From NCBI GenBank assembly GCA_041687395.1, contig JAWLCA010000005.1, positions 1 to 64,000 of the forward strand: a stretch of DNA of 64,000 nucleotides, given 5' to 3'. The notes below the pieces were generated by a model. The model was not told the DNA's origin. It did not search any database and saw nothing but the letters and a program-made list of their open reading frames with translations. The stretch is from JAWLCA01 sp041687395 (lineage in GTDB: Bacteria; Pseudomonadota; Alphaproteobacteria; Rhodobacterales; Rhodobacteraceae). Position numbers and translations under genes: made by a program. This document shows positions 50,714-59,235 of this stretch, one piece after another. The first letter of the stretch is position 1. Each line of letters opens with the position of its first letter.

Positions 50714-51354
50714 TCAGTCTTTTCCTCAAAGGCGCACAGCTCGCGGATCAGACAATCCCGGCAGCGCGGCTTGCGCGCAAGGCAGACATAGCGGCCGTGC
50801 AGGATCATCCAGTGATGGGCGTGGCGCTGGAATTCCACCGGCACGTTGTCCTCGATGGCGCGTTCCACCGCCACCACGTCGCGCCCCGGCGCGATGCCTG
50901 ACCGGTTGCCGAGGCGAAAGATATGCGTGTCCACCGCCTGCGCCGGATAGTGCCACCACATGTTCAGCACCACGTTGGCGGTCTTCCGGCCCACCCCCGG
51001 AAGGGACTGCAGCGCAGCCCGGCTCGATGGCACCTCGCCGCCGTAGTCCTCGACCAGGATGCGGCTCAGCTTCATCACATTCTTCGCCTTGTTGCGGAAC
51101 AGGCCGATGGTCTTGATATGCTCGATCAACCGCTCCTCGCCCAGTTCGAGCATCTTCTGCGGCGTGTCGGCGATCAGGAACAGAGCGCGGGTGGCACGGT
51201 TCACGCCCACGTCGGTCGCCTGTGCGCTCAGCGCCACGGCCACCAGCAGGGTGAAAGCGTTCAGATGCTCCAGCTCGCCCTTCGGCTCGGGCTCGGCCGC
51301 ATGAAAGCGGGTGAAGATCTCCCGCATCGTGTGATAGTCGAGCTGGCGCGCCAT
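50710..51354 (-). CDS. nth: endonuclease III, 214 aa
   Basis: LSAQATDVGVNRAT, LPGVGRKTANVVLNMWWH (helix-hairpin-helix with catalytic Lys), VDTHIFRLGNRSG (catalytic Asp) and CLARKPRCRDCLIRELC (4Fe-4S loop C-x6-C-x2-C-x5-C) are all intact. It removes oxidised pyrimidines and nicks abasic sites. ATG 51354 gives the family length; the frame upstream overlaps the divergent repair gene and is rejected. It is coupled to adenosine kinase by ATGA. Confidence 0.96.
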   Translation of the reverse strand: MARQLDYHTMREIFTRFHAAEPEPKGELEHLNAFTLLVAVALSAQATDVGVNRATRALFLIADTPQKMLELGEERLIEHIKTIGLFRNKAKNVMKLSRILVEDYGGEVPSSRAALQSLPGVGRKTANVVLNMWWHYPAQAVDTHIFRLGNRSGIAPGRDVVAVERAIEDNVPVEFQRHAHHWMILHGRYVCLARKPRCRDCLIRELCAFEEKTE

Positions 51355-51468
51355 AGGCGGGGTATGCAACAGCCCATGGGTGGCGGCAAGCCCGCGAAAG
51401 CGCAAACTCCGGGTCGCGCGGGCGCCTCGGGGCAGGCTAGATGCGGTGAAACCGTGCAGGATACGCAG

Positions 51469-52347
51469 ATGACCGAACACCACATGCCAGAACCGACCGA
51501 CATGGCCTATCACTACGGCGTCGTCCGCCGCGCGATCGACGTGATCGACGCGGCCGAGGGGCGGCTGTCACTGGACGATCTGGCAGCGCGCCTTGGCATG
51601 AGTCCCGCACATTTCCAGCGCGTCTTCACCCGCTGGGCCGGCGTCTCGCCCAAGCGCTATCAGCAATACCTGACGCTCGACCATGCCCGCCGCCTGCTGG
51701 CCGACCGCGCGACGACGCTGGAAACCGCGTTGGCCACCGGCCTCTCGGGCACGGGTCGGCTGCACGACCTCTTCGTGGGGTGGGAGGCGATGACGCCCGG
51801 CGACTATGCCCGCGGCGGTGCCGGGCTGACGATCCGCAAGGCCTGGGTGGAGACACCCTTCGGCCCGGCGCTGGCAATGGCGACCGAACGCGGGCTCTGC
51901 GGCCTGGCCTTCGCCGCGGAGTGCGGCCGGGCGATGGCCGAGAACGACATGGCGTCGCGCTGGCCCGCGGCGCGGATCGTCGAGGACGCTGAGGCCGTGG
52001 CCCCACTGGTGGCCGACGCCTTCGGGGGTTCCGGCGGCGCGGCGCGCCTGCACCTGATCGGCGCCCCCTTCCAGATCAAGGTCTGGGAGGCATTGCTGAC
52101 GATCCCGCCGGGCCAAGTCGCCACCTACAGCGAGATCGCCCGGGCAATCGGCAATCCGCGCGCCGTGCGCGCCGTCGGCACGGCCGTCGGCCGCAACCCG
52201 GTCAGCTGGCTGATCCCCTGCCACCGCGCGCTGCGGAAATCGGGCGGCCTGGGCGGTTATCACTGGGGCCTGCCGGTCAAGCGCGCGATGCTGGCCTGGG
52301 AAGCCGCGCGGTCCGACGCGGAGCAGGATCACCTCGCCGCAACGTGA
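51469..52347 (+). CDS. Ada-like AraC-HTH/O6-methylguanine methyltransferase, 292 aa
   Basis: Residues 15-110 are an AraC-type helix-turn-helix (LSLDDLAARLGMSPAHFQRV). From about 120 comes the alkyltransferase domain with IPPGQVATYSEIARAIGNPR and NPVSWLIPCHRALRKSGGLG; PCHR holds the acceptor cysteine. It lacks the N-terminal zinc domain (A-domain) of E. coli Ada, so methylphosphotriester sensing is absent. It may repair O6-methylguanine and regulate repair genes. It is divergent from nth, 114 bp apart. Confidence 0.9.
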   Translation: MTEHHMPEPTDMAYHYGVVRRAIDVIDAAEGRLSLDDLAARLGMSPAHFQRVFTRWAGVSPKRYQQYLTLDHARRLLADRATTLETALATGLSGTGRLHDLFVGWEAMTPGDYARGGAGLTIRKAWVETPFGPALAMATERGLCGLAFAAECGRAMAENDMASRWPAARIVEDAEAVAPLVADAFGGSGGAARLHLIGAPFQIKVWEALLTIPPGQVATYSEIARAIGNPRAVRAVGTAVGRNPVSWLIPCHRALRKSGGLGGYHWGLPVKRAMLAWEAARSDAEQDHLAAT

Positions 52348-52455
52348 AGCAGGGAACCGGCGCCCCCCTTCGCGCGTTCTGGCTGTCAGAGACGCCGCCA
52401 TGCTATAGCGGTGTTCGAAACAGCTCTGCCGAGCGGAACATATGAGGACAATGTG

Positions 52456-53097
52456 ATGTTGAGTTCGAAGCCCCTGATCCTTGCAGGCGTCGCCGTTCTG
52501 GCGCTGGCGGCCTGCGAACCCATGACCGAAGACAACCGCCGCACCCAGACCGGGGCATTGACCGGCGCCGCCATCGGCGGGCTGATCGGCGCCACGTCGA
52601 ACAGTTCCACCCGCCCGCTGGCCACCGCGGCGGGCGCCGCTGTCGGCGCGGCCATCGGCGGGGCGATCGGCGCCCAGCTTGACGCGCAGGCCCGCGAATT
52701 GCGTGGTGACCTCGGCAGCGACGTCGATGTCATCAACACCGGCAACGAGTTGATCGTACGGATGCCGCAGGACATCCTGTTCGCAACCGACAGCGCCACC
52801 CTGCGGCCCGACTTGCAACAGGACATTCGCACTGTCGCCACCAGCCTGCAGCGCTATCCGAACAGCACCGTTTTCGTGGTGGGCCATACCGACAACACCG
52901 GCAGCGCCGCCTACAACTACGACCTGTCGCAACGTCGTGCCGCATCCGTCGCGGCCGTCCTGCGGAATTCGGGCGTCGCCGGCAACCGTCTGCAGATCGT
53001 CGGCCGCGGCTTCGATCAACCGATCGCGTCGAACGCGACGGCCAACGGTCGCGCCCAGAACCGGCGGGTCGAGATCGTCATCCGTCCGAACACCTGA
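52456..53097 (+). CDS. OmpA-family lipoprotein, 213 aa
   Basis: A signal MLSSKPLILAGVAVLALAAC with lipobox LAAC is followed by a glycine-zipper region (GALTGAAIGGLIGA; AAGAAVGAAIGGAIGAQ). The OmpA_C domain has FATDSATLRPDLQQDIRTVA, VVGHTDNTGSAAYNYDLSQR, RAASVAAVL and RAQNRRVEIVIRPN, with peptidoglycan-binding Asp and Arg. It is an outer-membrane lipoprotein linking to peptidoglycan, YiaD-like. GAGGA lies about 8 bp before ATG 52456. Confidence 0.93.
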   Translation: MLSSKPLILAGVAVLALAACEPMTEDNRRTQTGALTGAAIGGLIGATSNSSTRPLATAAGAAVGAAIGGAIGAQLDAQARELRGDLGSDVDVINTGNELIVRMPQDILFATDSATLRPDLQQDIRTVATSLQRYPNSTVFVVGHTDNTGSAAYNYDLSQRRAASVAAVLRNSGVAGNRLQIVGRGFDQPIASNATANGRAQNRRVEIVIRPNT

Positions 53098-53120
53098 TCG
53101 ACCTCATGGCAACGACAATC

Positions 53121-53145
53121 GGCCGGGCCATTGGCCCGGCCTTTT
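53121..53145 (+). terminator. terminator of the OmpA-like gene
   Basis: GGCCGGGCC, loop ATT, GGCCCGGCC, then TTTT. It lies 24 bp after the stop. Rho-independent. Confidence 0.9.
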
Positions 53146-53165
53146 CGGTTGTGAACCATTCTGAG

Positions 53166-53184
53166 TGGTCATAACAATTGACCA
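53166..53184. promoter_or_regulatory. FadR/GntR-type operator upstream of the regulator gene
   Basis: TGGTC (53166-53170) and GACCA (53180-53184) form an inverted repeat with a 9-bp AT-rich centre, of the TGGT..ACCA class used by FadR-subfamily regulators such as PdhR and LldR. It lies 18 bp before the start codon, suggesting autoregulation. Confidence 0.6.
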
Positions 53185-53201
53185 GTTGCAGCGGGGTTCA
53201 C

Positions 53202-53972
53202 ATGCCGTTCCAGAAAGTACAGTCGGAAAAGCTCGCCCATGCCGTGGTCACACAGATCGAGTTGCTGATCCTGCGCGGCATCCTGCGCCCGGGCGAGCGC
53301 CTGCCATCAGAGCGAGAGTTGTCCGAGCGCCTGGGCGTTTCGCGCCCCAGTCTGCGCGAAGCGGTGGCGGAACTGCAGCAACGCGGGTTGCTGGCGACGC
53401 GCGCCGGGGCCGGCATCTATGTGGCCGATGTGCTCGGGTCCGCCTTCTCGCCCGCCCTCGTCGAATTGTTCGCGACGCATGACGAAGCGGTGTTCGACTA
53501 CATCGGCTTTCGCCGCGACATGGAGGGCCTGGCGGCAGAACGGGCTGCGCGCCTTGCCTCCGATACCGATCTTGCCGTTATCGACACGATCTTTCGCAAG
53601 ATGGAAGCCGCGCATCAGAAACGCAACCCGGCAGACGAGGCGCGGCTGGATGCGGAATTCCACCTCTCGATCATCGAGGCCAGTCACAACGTCATCATGC
53701 TGCACATGATGCGGGCCATGTTCGACCTGCTGCGCGAAGGGGTGTTCTACAACCGGCAGATGATGTTCAAGCAGCGCACCACGCGCGAATTGCTTTTGGA
53801 TCAACACCGCGCGATCAACGTCGCCCTGCAGGCACGCGACGCCACATCAGCCCGTGCTGCCGCCGAGGCGCATCTGACCTACGTCGCCCAGACGTTGGGC
53901 GAGCAGAAGAAATCCGAAAAGCACGACGCCATCGCCCGCCTGCGGCTGGAACACGAGCAGAGCCGGGCATAA
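53202..53972 (+). CDS. FadR-subfamily GntR regulator (PdhR/LldR-like), 256 aa
   Basis: LPSERELSERLGVSRPSLRE followed by AVAELQQRGLLATRAGAGIY is the GntR winged helix. The C-terminal helical FCD domain has FRRDMEGLAAERAA, DEARLDAEFHLSIIEASHN and DQHRAINVALQARD with the metal-binding Asp/His residues. Such regulators sense carboxylates such as pyruvate, lactate or glycolate. The target is unknown; no dehydrogenase genes adjoin. ATG 53202 is preferred over the frame at 53178, which would contain the operator. Confidence 0.88.
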   Translation: MPFQKVQSEKLAHAVVTQIELLILRGILRPGERLPSERELSERLGVSRPSLREAVAELQQRGLLATRAGAGIYVADVLGSAFSPALVELFATHDEAVFDYIGFRRDMEGLAAERAARLASDTDLAVIDTIFRKMEAAHQKRNPADEARLDAEFHLSIIEASHNVIMLHMMRAMFDLLREGVFYNRQMMFKQRTTRELLLDQHRAINVALQARDATSARAAAEAHLTYVAQTLGEQKKSEKHDAIARLRLEHEQSRA

Positions 53973-53974
53973 GA

Positions 53975-53998
53975 AAACCCGGCCGATTGGCCGGGTTT
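53975..53998. terminator. bidirectional terminator between the regulator gene and atpF
   Basis: A perfect 10-bp stem (AAACCCGGCC / GGCCGGGTTT) with GATT loop. T-rich on either strand, it can end the regulator transcript and the convergent atp operon. Confidence 0.85.
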
Positions 53999-54023
53999 CT
54001 CAGTCTTGTGTCGATGCGGAAAC

Positions 54024-54581
54024 TCAGTGCAGACGCTTTTCCACTTCGGCGATCGACTCGTCGATCATCTTGCCTGCGTCACTGGCCGACATCTGCTTGG
54101 CGATCACCTCGCCCGCGGCAGCCACGGCGACGGATGCCGCGCGATTCCGAACGGCCTTTATCGCCGAGGCTTCGGCCTGGGCGATCTGGTCTTCGGCCTG
54201 CTGCATCCGCCGAGCGATCGATGCCTGCAGATCTGCCTTCGCCTGTTCCGCCGCCTCGGTCGCCTCTTCCTTGGCGCGCGCGACGATCCGCTTCGCCTGC
54301 TCCTGCATCTCGCGGCTCTTGCGCTCGTAGGACGCAAGTAAAGCCTGCGCCTCTTCGCGCAGCGCGCGCGCGTCGGCCAGATCGCTGCGGATGCCCTCTG
54401 CCCGCTTGTCCAGCATTCCCAGCAGCAGCCCCGGCACCTTGTAGTAGATCAGGATGCCGATGAAGACGAGGAACCCCAGCAGCACCACGAAGTCGGTGTT
54501 TCCGAGCGAGAAGAACGGCCCCGTTGCGGCGAGCGCCGGTGTGCCCACAAGCGAGAGCACGATGGCTATGCGATAGGTCAT
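54024..54581 (-). CDS. atpF: ATP synthase F0 subunit b, 185 aa
   Basis: FVVLLGFLVFIGILIYYKVP is the membrane helix, preceded by a cleavable-looking leader. The rest is a long charged coiled coil (EQAKRIVARAKEEATEAAEQ). It is one of two unlike b-type subunits forming the peripheral stalk, usual in photosynthetic and alphaproteobacterial enzymes. It is the last gene of atpIBEXF. Confidence 0.93.
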   Translation of the reverse strand: MTYRIAIVLSLVGTPALAATGPFFSLGNTDFVVLLGFLVFIGILIYYKVPGLLLGMLDKRAEGIRSDLADARALREEAQALLASYERKSREMQEQAKRIVARAKEEATEAAEQAKADLQASIARRMQQAEDQIAQAEASAIKAVRNRAASVAVAAAGEVIAKQMSASDAGKMIDESIAEVEKRLH

Positions 54582-54585
54582 GCCC

Positions 54586-55101
54586 TTACCCCTTCACCCG
54601 TTCCGAAACCGCCGCGTCAATCGCGGCAGCATCCGGGGTGCTTCCCATCATCCGGACGATCTCGGCCGCGACATCGCGCGCGACTTCGGTCACACTGGCC
54701 GTGGCGCTTTCGCGGATCGCCGCGATGCGCTTTTCCGACTCGGCAGTCTTGGCCGCGATCTCCGCGTCCGCATGGGCGGTCGCAGCATCCAGTTCGCCCT
54801 GAATCTCGGCGCGGGCCGCGGCGACGATCTTCTGCGCCTCGGTCTTGGCGTCTGCCAATGCCTGCTGATAGGCCTTCTCGGCCTCGACCGCCTGCAGTTT
54901 CAGATCCTCGGCCGCGGTCAGATCGTTCGTGATCGTCCCGCGCCGCTCTGCCAGCACCGCCCCGATGCGCGGCAGCGCCACGCGTGACAGCACGAGGTAG
55001 ATCACCACAAGGGTGACGATCAGCCAGAAGATCTGGTTGGGAAAGGTGGAAAATTCGAGTTGCGGCATCCCAGCACCGCCCCCGTTGGCTGTATCCGCCA
55101 T
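54586..55101 (-). CDS. atpX: ATP synthase F0 subunit b', 171 aa
   Basis: FPNQIFWLIVTLVVIYLVLS is the single membrane helix with the conserved FWL signature of b/b' subunits, followed by RIGAVLAERRGTITNDLTAA and a coiled coil. It pairs with subunit b in the stator. It is 4 bp upstream of atpF and 73 bp downstream of atpE. It is also called atpF2 or atpG'. Confidence 0.93.
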   Translation of the reverse strand: MADTANGGGAGMPQLEFSTFPNQIFWLIVTLVVIYLVLSRVALPRIGAVLAERRGTITNDLTAAEDLKLQAVEAEKAYQQALADAKTEAQKIVAAARAEIQGELDAATAHADAEIAAKTAESEKRIAAIRESATASVTEVARDVAAEIVRMMGSTPDAAAIDAAVSERVKG

Positions 55102-55174
55102 GTCGCCCTCCGATGGACCCAGTTTCGCCCCGGCCGGGCAGCACCCGACCGGGCCGTGAAACGGAACGCTCGGA

Positions 55175-55411
55175 TCAGACGGCGAACATCAGCAGAAGCG
55201 CGACGAGGAACGCGAAGATCCCCAGAGCTTCCGCAAAGGCGATGCCGATGAACAGCGTCGCGGTCTGGCCGGGTGCCGCCGACGGGTTGCGCAGCGCGCC
55301 CGCCAGGAAGTTGCCGGCCACGTGGCCCACACCGATGGCGGCTGCGCCGGAACCGATGGCAGCGAGGCCTGCGCCGATGAACTGGCCGAGTTGTGCGATA
55401 TCGCCTTCCAT
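55175..55411 (-). CDS. atpE: ATP synthase F0 subunit c, 78 aa
   Basis: Two glycine-rich helices, AAIGSGAAAIGVGHVAGNFL and TLFIGIAFAEALGIFAFLVA. The proton-carrying Glu lies in AFAEALGIF, and the polar loop RNPSA is present. It forms the rotating c-ring. Length is usual for alphaproteobacteria. Confidence 0.97.
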   Translation of the reverse strand: MEGDIAQLGQFIGAGLAAIGSGAAAIGVGHVAGNFLAGALRNPSAAPGQTATLFIGIAFAEALGIFAFLVALLLMFAV

Positions 55412-55468
55412 GTCCGTTTCTCCTTGGGTTTGGAATTGGCTGTTTGGTTTGTCCGACCGTTACGCCCG

Positions 55469-56212
55469 TCAGTGGTGCGGGTGCAGCGCGTCCTTCAGAT
55501 AGACGCAAGTCAGGATGGTGAAGACATAGGCCTGGATCACGGCCACCAGCACCTCGAGTGCATAGATTGCGGTGATCGCCAGGATCGGGATGAACGAAAA
55601 GACACCGAGCGCTGCGGCAAAACCCGCGAAGACCTTCAGCACCGCGTGTCCGGCCATGATGTTGCCGGCAAGACGAATGGAATGGCTGACCGGGCGCACG
55701 AAGTACGAGATCAGTTCGATCACGGCCAGGATCGGGCGCAGCACCAGCGGCGCCGACGAGACCCAGAACAACGACAGAAAAGCCGCGCCGTTCTTGACGA
55801 ACCCGATGACCGTTACCGTGATGAACACCGCGAATGCCAGAACTGCCGTAACCGCGATGTGCGAGGTGACCGAAAAGCTCATCGGGATCAGCGCCAGCAC
55901 GTTCGCGAAGAAGATGAACATGAAGAGTGTCATTATGTAGGGGAAGTACTTGGCGCCTTCCTTTCCGCAGACATCCTCGACCATCTTGTAGACGAAGCCG
56001 TAGCTAAGTTCCGCCACCGACTGCGCACGGTTCGGAACGATAGCGCGCCCGCGCGTGCCGAGCACCAGAAGCGCCATTATCGACAGGATTGTGAGCGCCA
56101 TCCACAGCGTGACGTTCGTGGGGGTGTACCAGTTGATCGCCTCGCCGCCGAACAGCGGCTTGACGATGAACTGATCCATCGGGTGGATTTCGATTCCGCC
56201 GTTTTCCGCCAC
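55469..56212 (-). CDS. atpB: ATP synthase F0 subunit a, 247 aa
   Basis: Several membrane helices and the essential Arg in SHSIRLAGNIMAGHAVLKV, with FFANVLALIPMSFSVTSH earlier. It provides the two proton half-channels next to the c-ring. It is two codons downstream of atpI. Confidence 0.97.
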   Translation of the reverse strand: MAENGGIEIHPMDQFIVKPLFGGEAINWYTPTNVTLWMALTILSIMALLVLGTRGRAIVPNRAQSVAELSYGFVYKMVEDVCGKEGAKYFPYIMTLFMFIFFANVLALIPMSFSVTSHIAVTAVLAFAVFITVTVIGFVKNGAAFLSLFWVSSAPLVLRPILAVIELISYFVRPVSHSIRLAGNIMAGHAVLKVFAGFAAALGVFSFIPILAITAIYALEVLVAVIQAYVFTILTCVYLKDALHPHH

Positions 56213-56214
56213 CT

Positions 56215-56547
56215 TCAGCCCCTCTTGTCCCCGTTGGCGGACGGATCCGCCTCGTTGCGCACCTGGAACTCGCGGGCGGTGCGAAGCATCACGTTCACCC
56301 CGGCCGCGAAGCCCAGCAATATGAACAGCACCAGCAGAAACGGGCTTGTACCGAACACAGCGTCCAGCCCGTAGCCGATGCCGAAGCCGATCACCAGACC
56401 GGCAACAAGCTCGATCACCATCCTCCAGGCCTGATTGGCCATCGAATAGTGCTCGTCCTTCCGGGGGCCGGGTTCCTGCGCCTTGCGCATCTCGGCGATC
56501 CGGGACTCAAGCCGCCGAAGCCGCTCCTCTTCCGTTTCGCTGGTCAT
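56215..56547 (-). CDS. atpI: AtpI-like F0 assembly protein, 110 aa
   Basis: A charged N-terminus, then MVIELVAGLVIGFGIGYGLD and SPFLLVLFILLGFAAGVNVM: two glycine-rich membrane helices as in AtpI/AtpQ proteins that help assemble the c-ring or handle Mg2+. It heads the atpIBEXF operon. Confidence 0.9.
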   Translation of the reverse strand: MTSETEEERLRRLESRIAEMRKAQEPGPRKDEHYSMANQAWRMVIELVAGLVIGFGIGYGLDAVFGTSPFLLVLFILLGFAAGVNVMLRTAREFQVRNEADPSANGDKRG

Positions 56548-56742
56548 GCCGGACGCCCCTTGGACAGTCGCGGCGGAAGCTATGCAGGTGCAGCATCCGA
56601 GTCAAGCGCTCGATTCCGGGTTCAACCCATTGATTTTATTTGTACTGAACAGCAGTCTTGCCCGCCAGTCGCCCAGCTTCGGCTCGCACTCATATTCAAC
56701 CGAATGGTTGACGATCCGTACTGTCGGGCGCATAGCCCGCCA

Positions 56743-57105
56743 ATGACCGACCCGCTGGACACCGTCTTTGCCGCCCTCGCCGACCCGACGCGGCGGGCGA
56801 TCCTGTCGATGCTTCTGGAAGACGACATGGCCGTGACGGATGTGGCAGAGCCGTTCCAGATGTCACTGGCAGCGATTTCGAAGCATCTCGCGATCCTTGC
56901 GGCGGCCGGGCTGATCAGCCAGGAAAAGCGCGGTCGGGTGAAGTGGTGCAAGCTGGAGCCTGACAGCCTGCGCGGCGCCTCTGTCTGGATGCAGTCCTTC
57001 GGGCAGTTCGAGCCGGTGAACCTCGATGCCTTCGAGAGGTTCCTGCTGGGCGAACTCGCCGACCTGCCCGATGATCTGACGATCGACGTGGACAGCACAC
57101 CCTGA
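56743..57105 (+). CDS. ArsR-type winged helix regulator, 120 aa
   Basis: DTVFAALADPTRRAILSMLL, then FQMSLAAISKHLAILAAAGL and SQEKRGRVKWCKLEPDSLR is the ArsR fold without metal-binding CxC. Such proteins are often SdpR-like. ATG 56743 starts homology; the open frame upstream crosses the atpI promoter region. The target is unknown. Confidence 0.87.
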   Translation: MTDPLDTVFAALADPTRRAILSMLLEDDMAVTDVAEPFQMSLAAISKHLAILAAAGLISQEKRGRVKWCKLEPDSLRGASVWMQSFGQFEPVNLDAFERFLLGELADLPDDLTIDVDSTP

Positions 57106-57142
57106 CGCATTACCCTCGTCCCGCAGAGGTCAGGGGCGGGCA

Positions 57143-57934
57143 ATGGACAAAGGCGTGATCTACGTGGCCCGCGGGGCAGAGTATCTGGACCTCGCCCGCG
57201 CCTCGGCCGAGAGCTTGCGCGCGGTGGAGCCGGGGATCTCCATTGACGTCTTCACAGACCAGCCTGATCGCGGCGGACTGTTTGACCGCATCCTCCCCAT
57301 CCCTGACAGCGGCACCCGCGACAAGATCGCCTGCATGCGCGTCAGCCGGTTCGACCGTACCCTCTTTTTGGATTGCGACACCCTTGTGGTGCAATCGCTC
57401 GGGGATCTCTGGAACCTTCTCGACCGCTTCGACCTGGCGCTGTGCCACGACGTGCGCCGTACCTCTGCCCTGATCCGGCAGGGCTGGCGGATTGATACGC
57501 CCTATGCCTTTCCCCAGATGAACTCGGGCGTGATGCTCTATCGCAAGACACCCGCGATGCAGACGTTTCTGGGCGACTGGGCAGATGCCTATGTGCAGGC
57601 CGATACCGCGCGGGATCAGGTGACCCTGCGCGACCTTCTGTGGTCATCCGATCTGCGCTTCTATGTCCTGCCGCCCGAGTTCAACCTGCGCCGCATCACC
57701 GAACTGGACGCATGGGAACCGCTCGACGCGCGACCGACAATCATCCACTCCCATCGCCTGCTGCAGCATCTGCGCGGCATGGAAGGCCGCGTGCGCAGTC
57801 TGGCCGATCTGCTGACGCTCGAACGCCACGCACTGGCTACGGAATGGGCCGCCCATGGGCTGCCGCCACGCGCGGCAGAGGGTGAGGATCCCCTGCCCCG
57901 ATTCCTGCTGGCCCAGCGCAGCGCGAGGGACTGA
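57143..57934 (+). CDS. GT8-like glycosyltransferase, 263 aa
   Basis: VIYVARGAEYLDLARASAES, FDRTLFLDCDTLVVQSLGD (DxD metal site) and FPQMNSGVMLYRKT fit GT-A fold nucleotide-sugar transferases related to GT8. The acceptor cannot be told. It is 37 bp downstream of the ArsR-type gene and may share its transcript. Confidence 0.75.
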   Translation: MDKGVIYVARGAEYLDLARASAESLRAVEPGISIDVFTDQPDRGGLFDRILPIPDSGTRDKIACMRVSRFDRTLFLDCDTLVVQSLGDLWNLLDRFDLALCHDVRRTSALIRQGWRIDTPYAFPQMNSGVMLYRKTPAMQTFLGDWADAYVQADTARDQVTLRDLLWSSDLRFYVLPPEFNLRRITELDAWEPLDARPTIIHSHRLLQHLRGMEGRVRSLADLLTLERHALATEWAAHGLPPRAAEGEDPLPRFLLAQRSARD

Positions 57935-57993
57935 CGCTTGCACCATTGGTCGGTTTGCGGCCTTATGGCGCGGAACGCCGCGAACGGGAAATC

Positions 57994-58884
57994 ATGACCG
58001 ATACCTCCTGGGACGAAATCCGCACCGCCTATCACGTCGCCCGCCTTGGCACCGTCTCGGGCGCCGCCGAGGTGCTGGGCGTCCACCACGCGACCGTCAT
58101 CCGCCACATCGACGCGCTGGAGGCGCGGTTGGGTACGAAGCTGTTCCAGCGCCACGCGCGGGGCTACACACCGACCGAAGCCGGCGAGGATTTGCGCCGC
58201 GTCGCCCAGGCGACCGAGGATCAGTTCACCCAGCTTACCGGTCGGGTAAAGGGAATGGGCGACACCGTCACGGGCGAGCTGACCGTCACCGCCGTGCCCG
58301 AGATCGCCCGCGTCGTCACCCCCGCGCTCGCCCGGTTCCAGGCGGATCATCCCGGGCTGGTGGTGCGCTTCCTGACCGACAAACGCCTGTTCCGGCTTGA
58401 ATACGGCGAGGCGCATGTGGCGCTGCGCTCGGGCAGCGCACCCGAACAGCCCGACAATGTGGTGCAGCCCTTCCTGACGCAACGCTTCGCGCTCTATGCA
58501 GCGCGCGGCTATATCGACCGTAACGGCAAGCCCGGCAGCGACGAGGATCTGCTGAAGCATCACTTCGTCGGTCCCGACGCTGGCGGATCGGTGCGGGCGC
58601 CGTTCTATCAATGGCTCGCGACGCATGTTCCCTCAGACGCGGTGATCTTTCGCGCCACAGAGATCGAGGTGGCGCAGCAGGCGGTGCAGGCCGGCGTCGG
58701 CTTGGGCTTCTTTCCGGTAATGACCGGACGCGCCATCCCTGACCTGATCGAGGTGATGCCCCCCCGCCCGGACTGGGCCGCGCCGGTCTGGCTGGTGACC
58801 CACGTGGACCTGCACCGCACCGCGAAGGTGCAGGCCGCGCTGACCGCGCTGAAAGCCGCCGCGCGCGACTGGACCGACATCTGA
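57994..58884 (+). CDS. LysR-family regulator, 296 aa
   Basis: VARLGTVSGAAEVLGVHHAT, VIRHIDALEARLGTKLFQRH and RGYTPTEAGE form the LysR helix-turn-helix and linker. A periplasmic-binding-like sensor domain follows (GELTVTAVPEIARVVTPALA). The C-terminal half keeps the length of the family. No divergent target gene is adjacent, so its regulon is unknown. ATG at 57994. Confidence 0.9.
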   Translation: MTDTSWDEIRTAYHVARLGTVSGAAEVLGVHHATVIRHIDALEARLGTKLFQRHARGYTPTEAGEDLRRVAQATEDQFTQLTGRVKGMGDTVTGELTVTAVPEIARVVTPALARFQADHPGLVVRFLTDKRLFRLEYGEAHVALRSGSAPEQPDNVVQPFLTQRFALYAARGYIDRNGKPGSDEDLLKHHFVGPDAGGSVRAPFYQWLATHVPSDAVIFRATEIEVAQQAVQAGVGLGFFPVMTGRAIPDLIEVMPPRPDWAAPVWLVTHVDLHRTAKVQAALTALKAAARDWTDI

Positions 58885-59235
58885 CCTGCGGGAACCGCCG
58901 CGCAATACGCACAGCTGATGGCCAACGGCGGAGGCGGGCGACCCCAAGACGGCCGCGCGGGCGCAGGAAATGCCTGATCAAGGTCATTGATGCCGGGCGG
59001 CGGCGTTGTCGGCGGCGCTGTTCCACCTGATGAACCTGATCGCCATCTGACAGGGCACGCGTGCAGCTTGACAGATTGACCCCGCCCGCGTAAGCGAGCG
59101 GCACATTCCGGAAGCGCAGTCGCCTTCCGGTCCTCATTATTGGGGATCGCCACCCGTCAGCGAGGTTTCGCCCGCGGGTGTCGAAGCCCATTTCGAAGTG
59201 CCCCCTCCGGGGATCGGGTCGAAGGAGCGCGAGCC
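58885..59235. other. 350-bp intergenic region before ffh
   Basis: It contains scattered inverted repeats, for example CCGGAAGCGCAGTCGCCTTCCGG near 59108. No gene and no SRP RNA consensus are visible. The ffh promoter should lie in its right part. Confidence 0.5.

Noticed and set aside
58885..59235. Possible SRP RNA gene next to ffh
   Set aside because: The conserved GGTC..GGAAGCAGC-type apical domain is not present.
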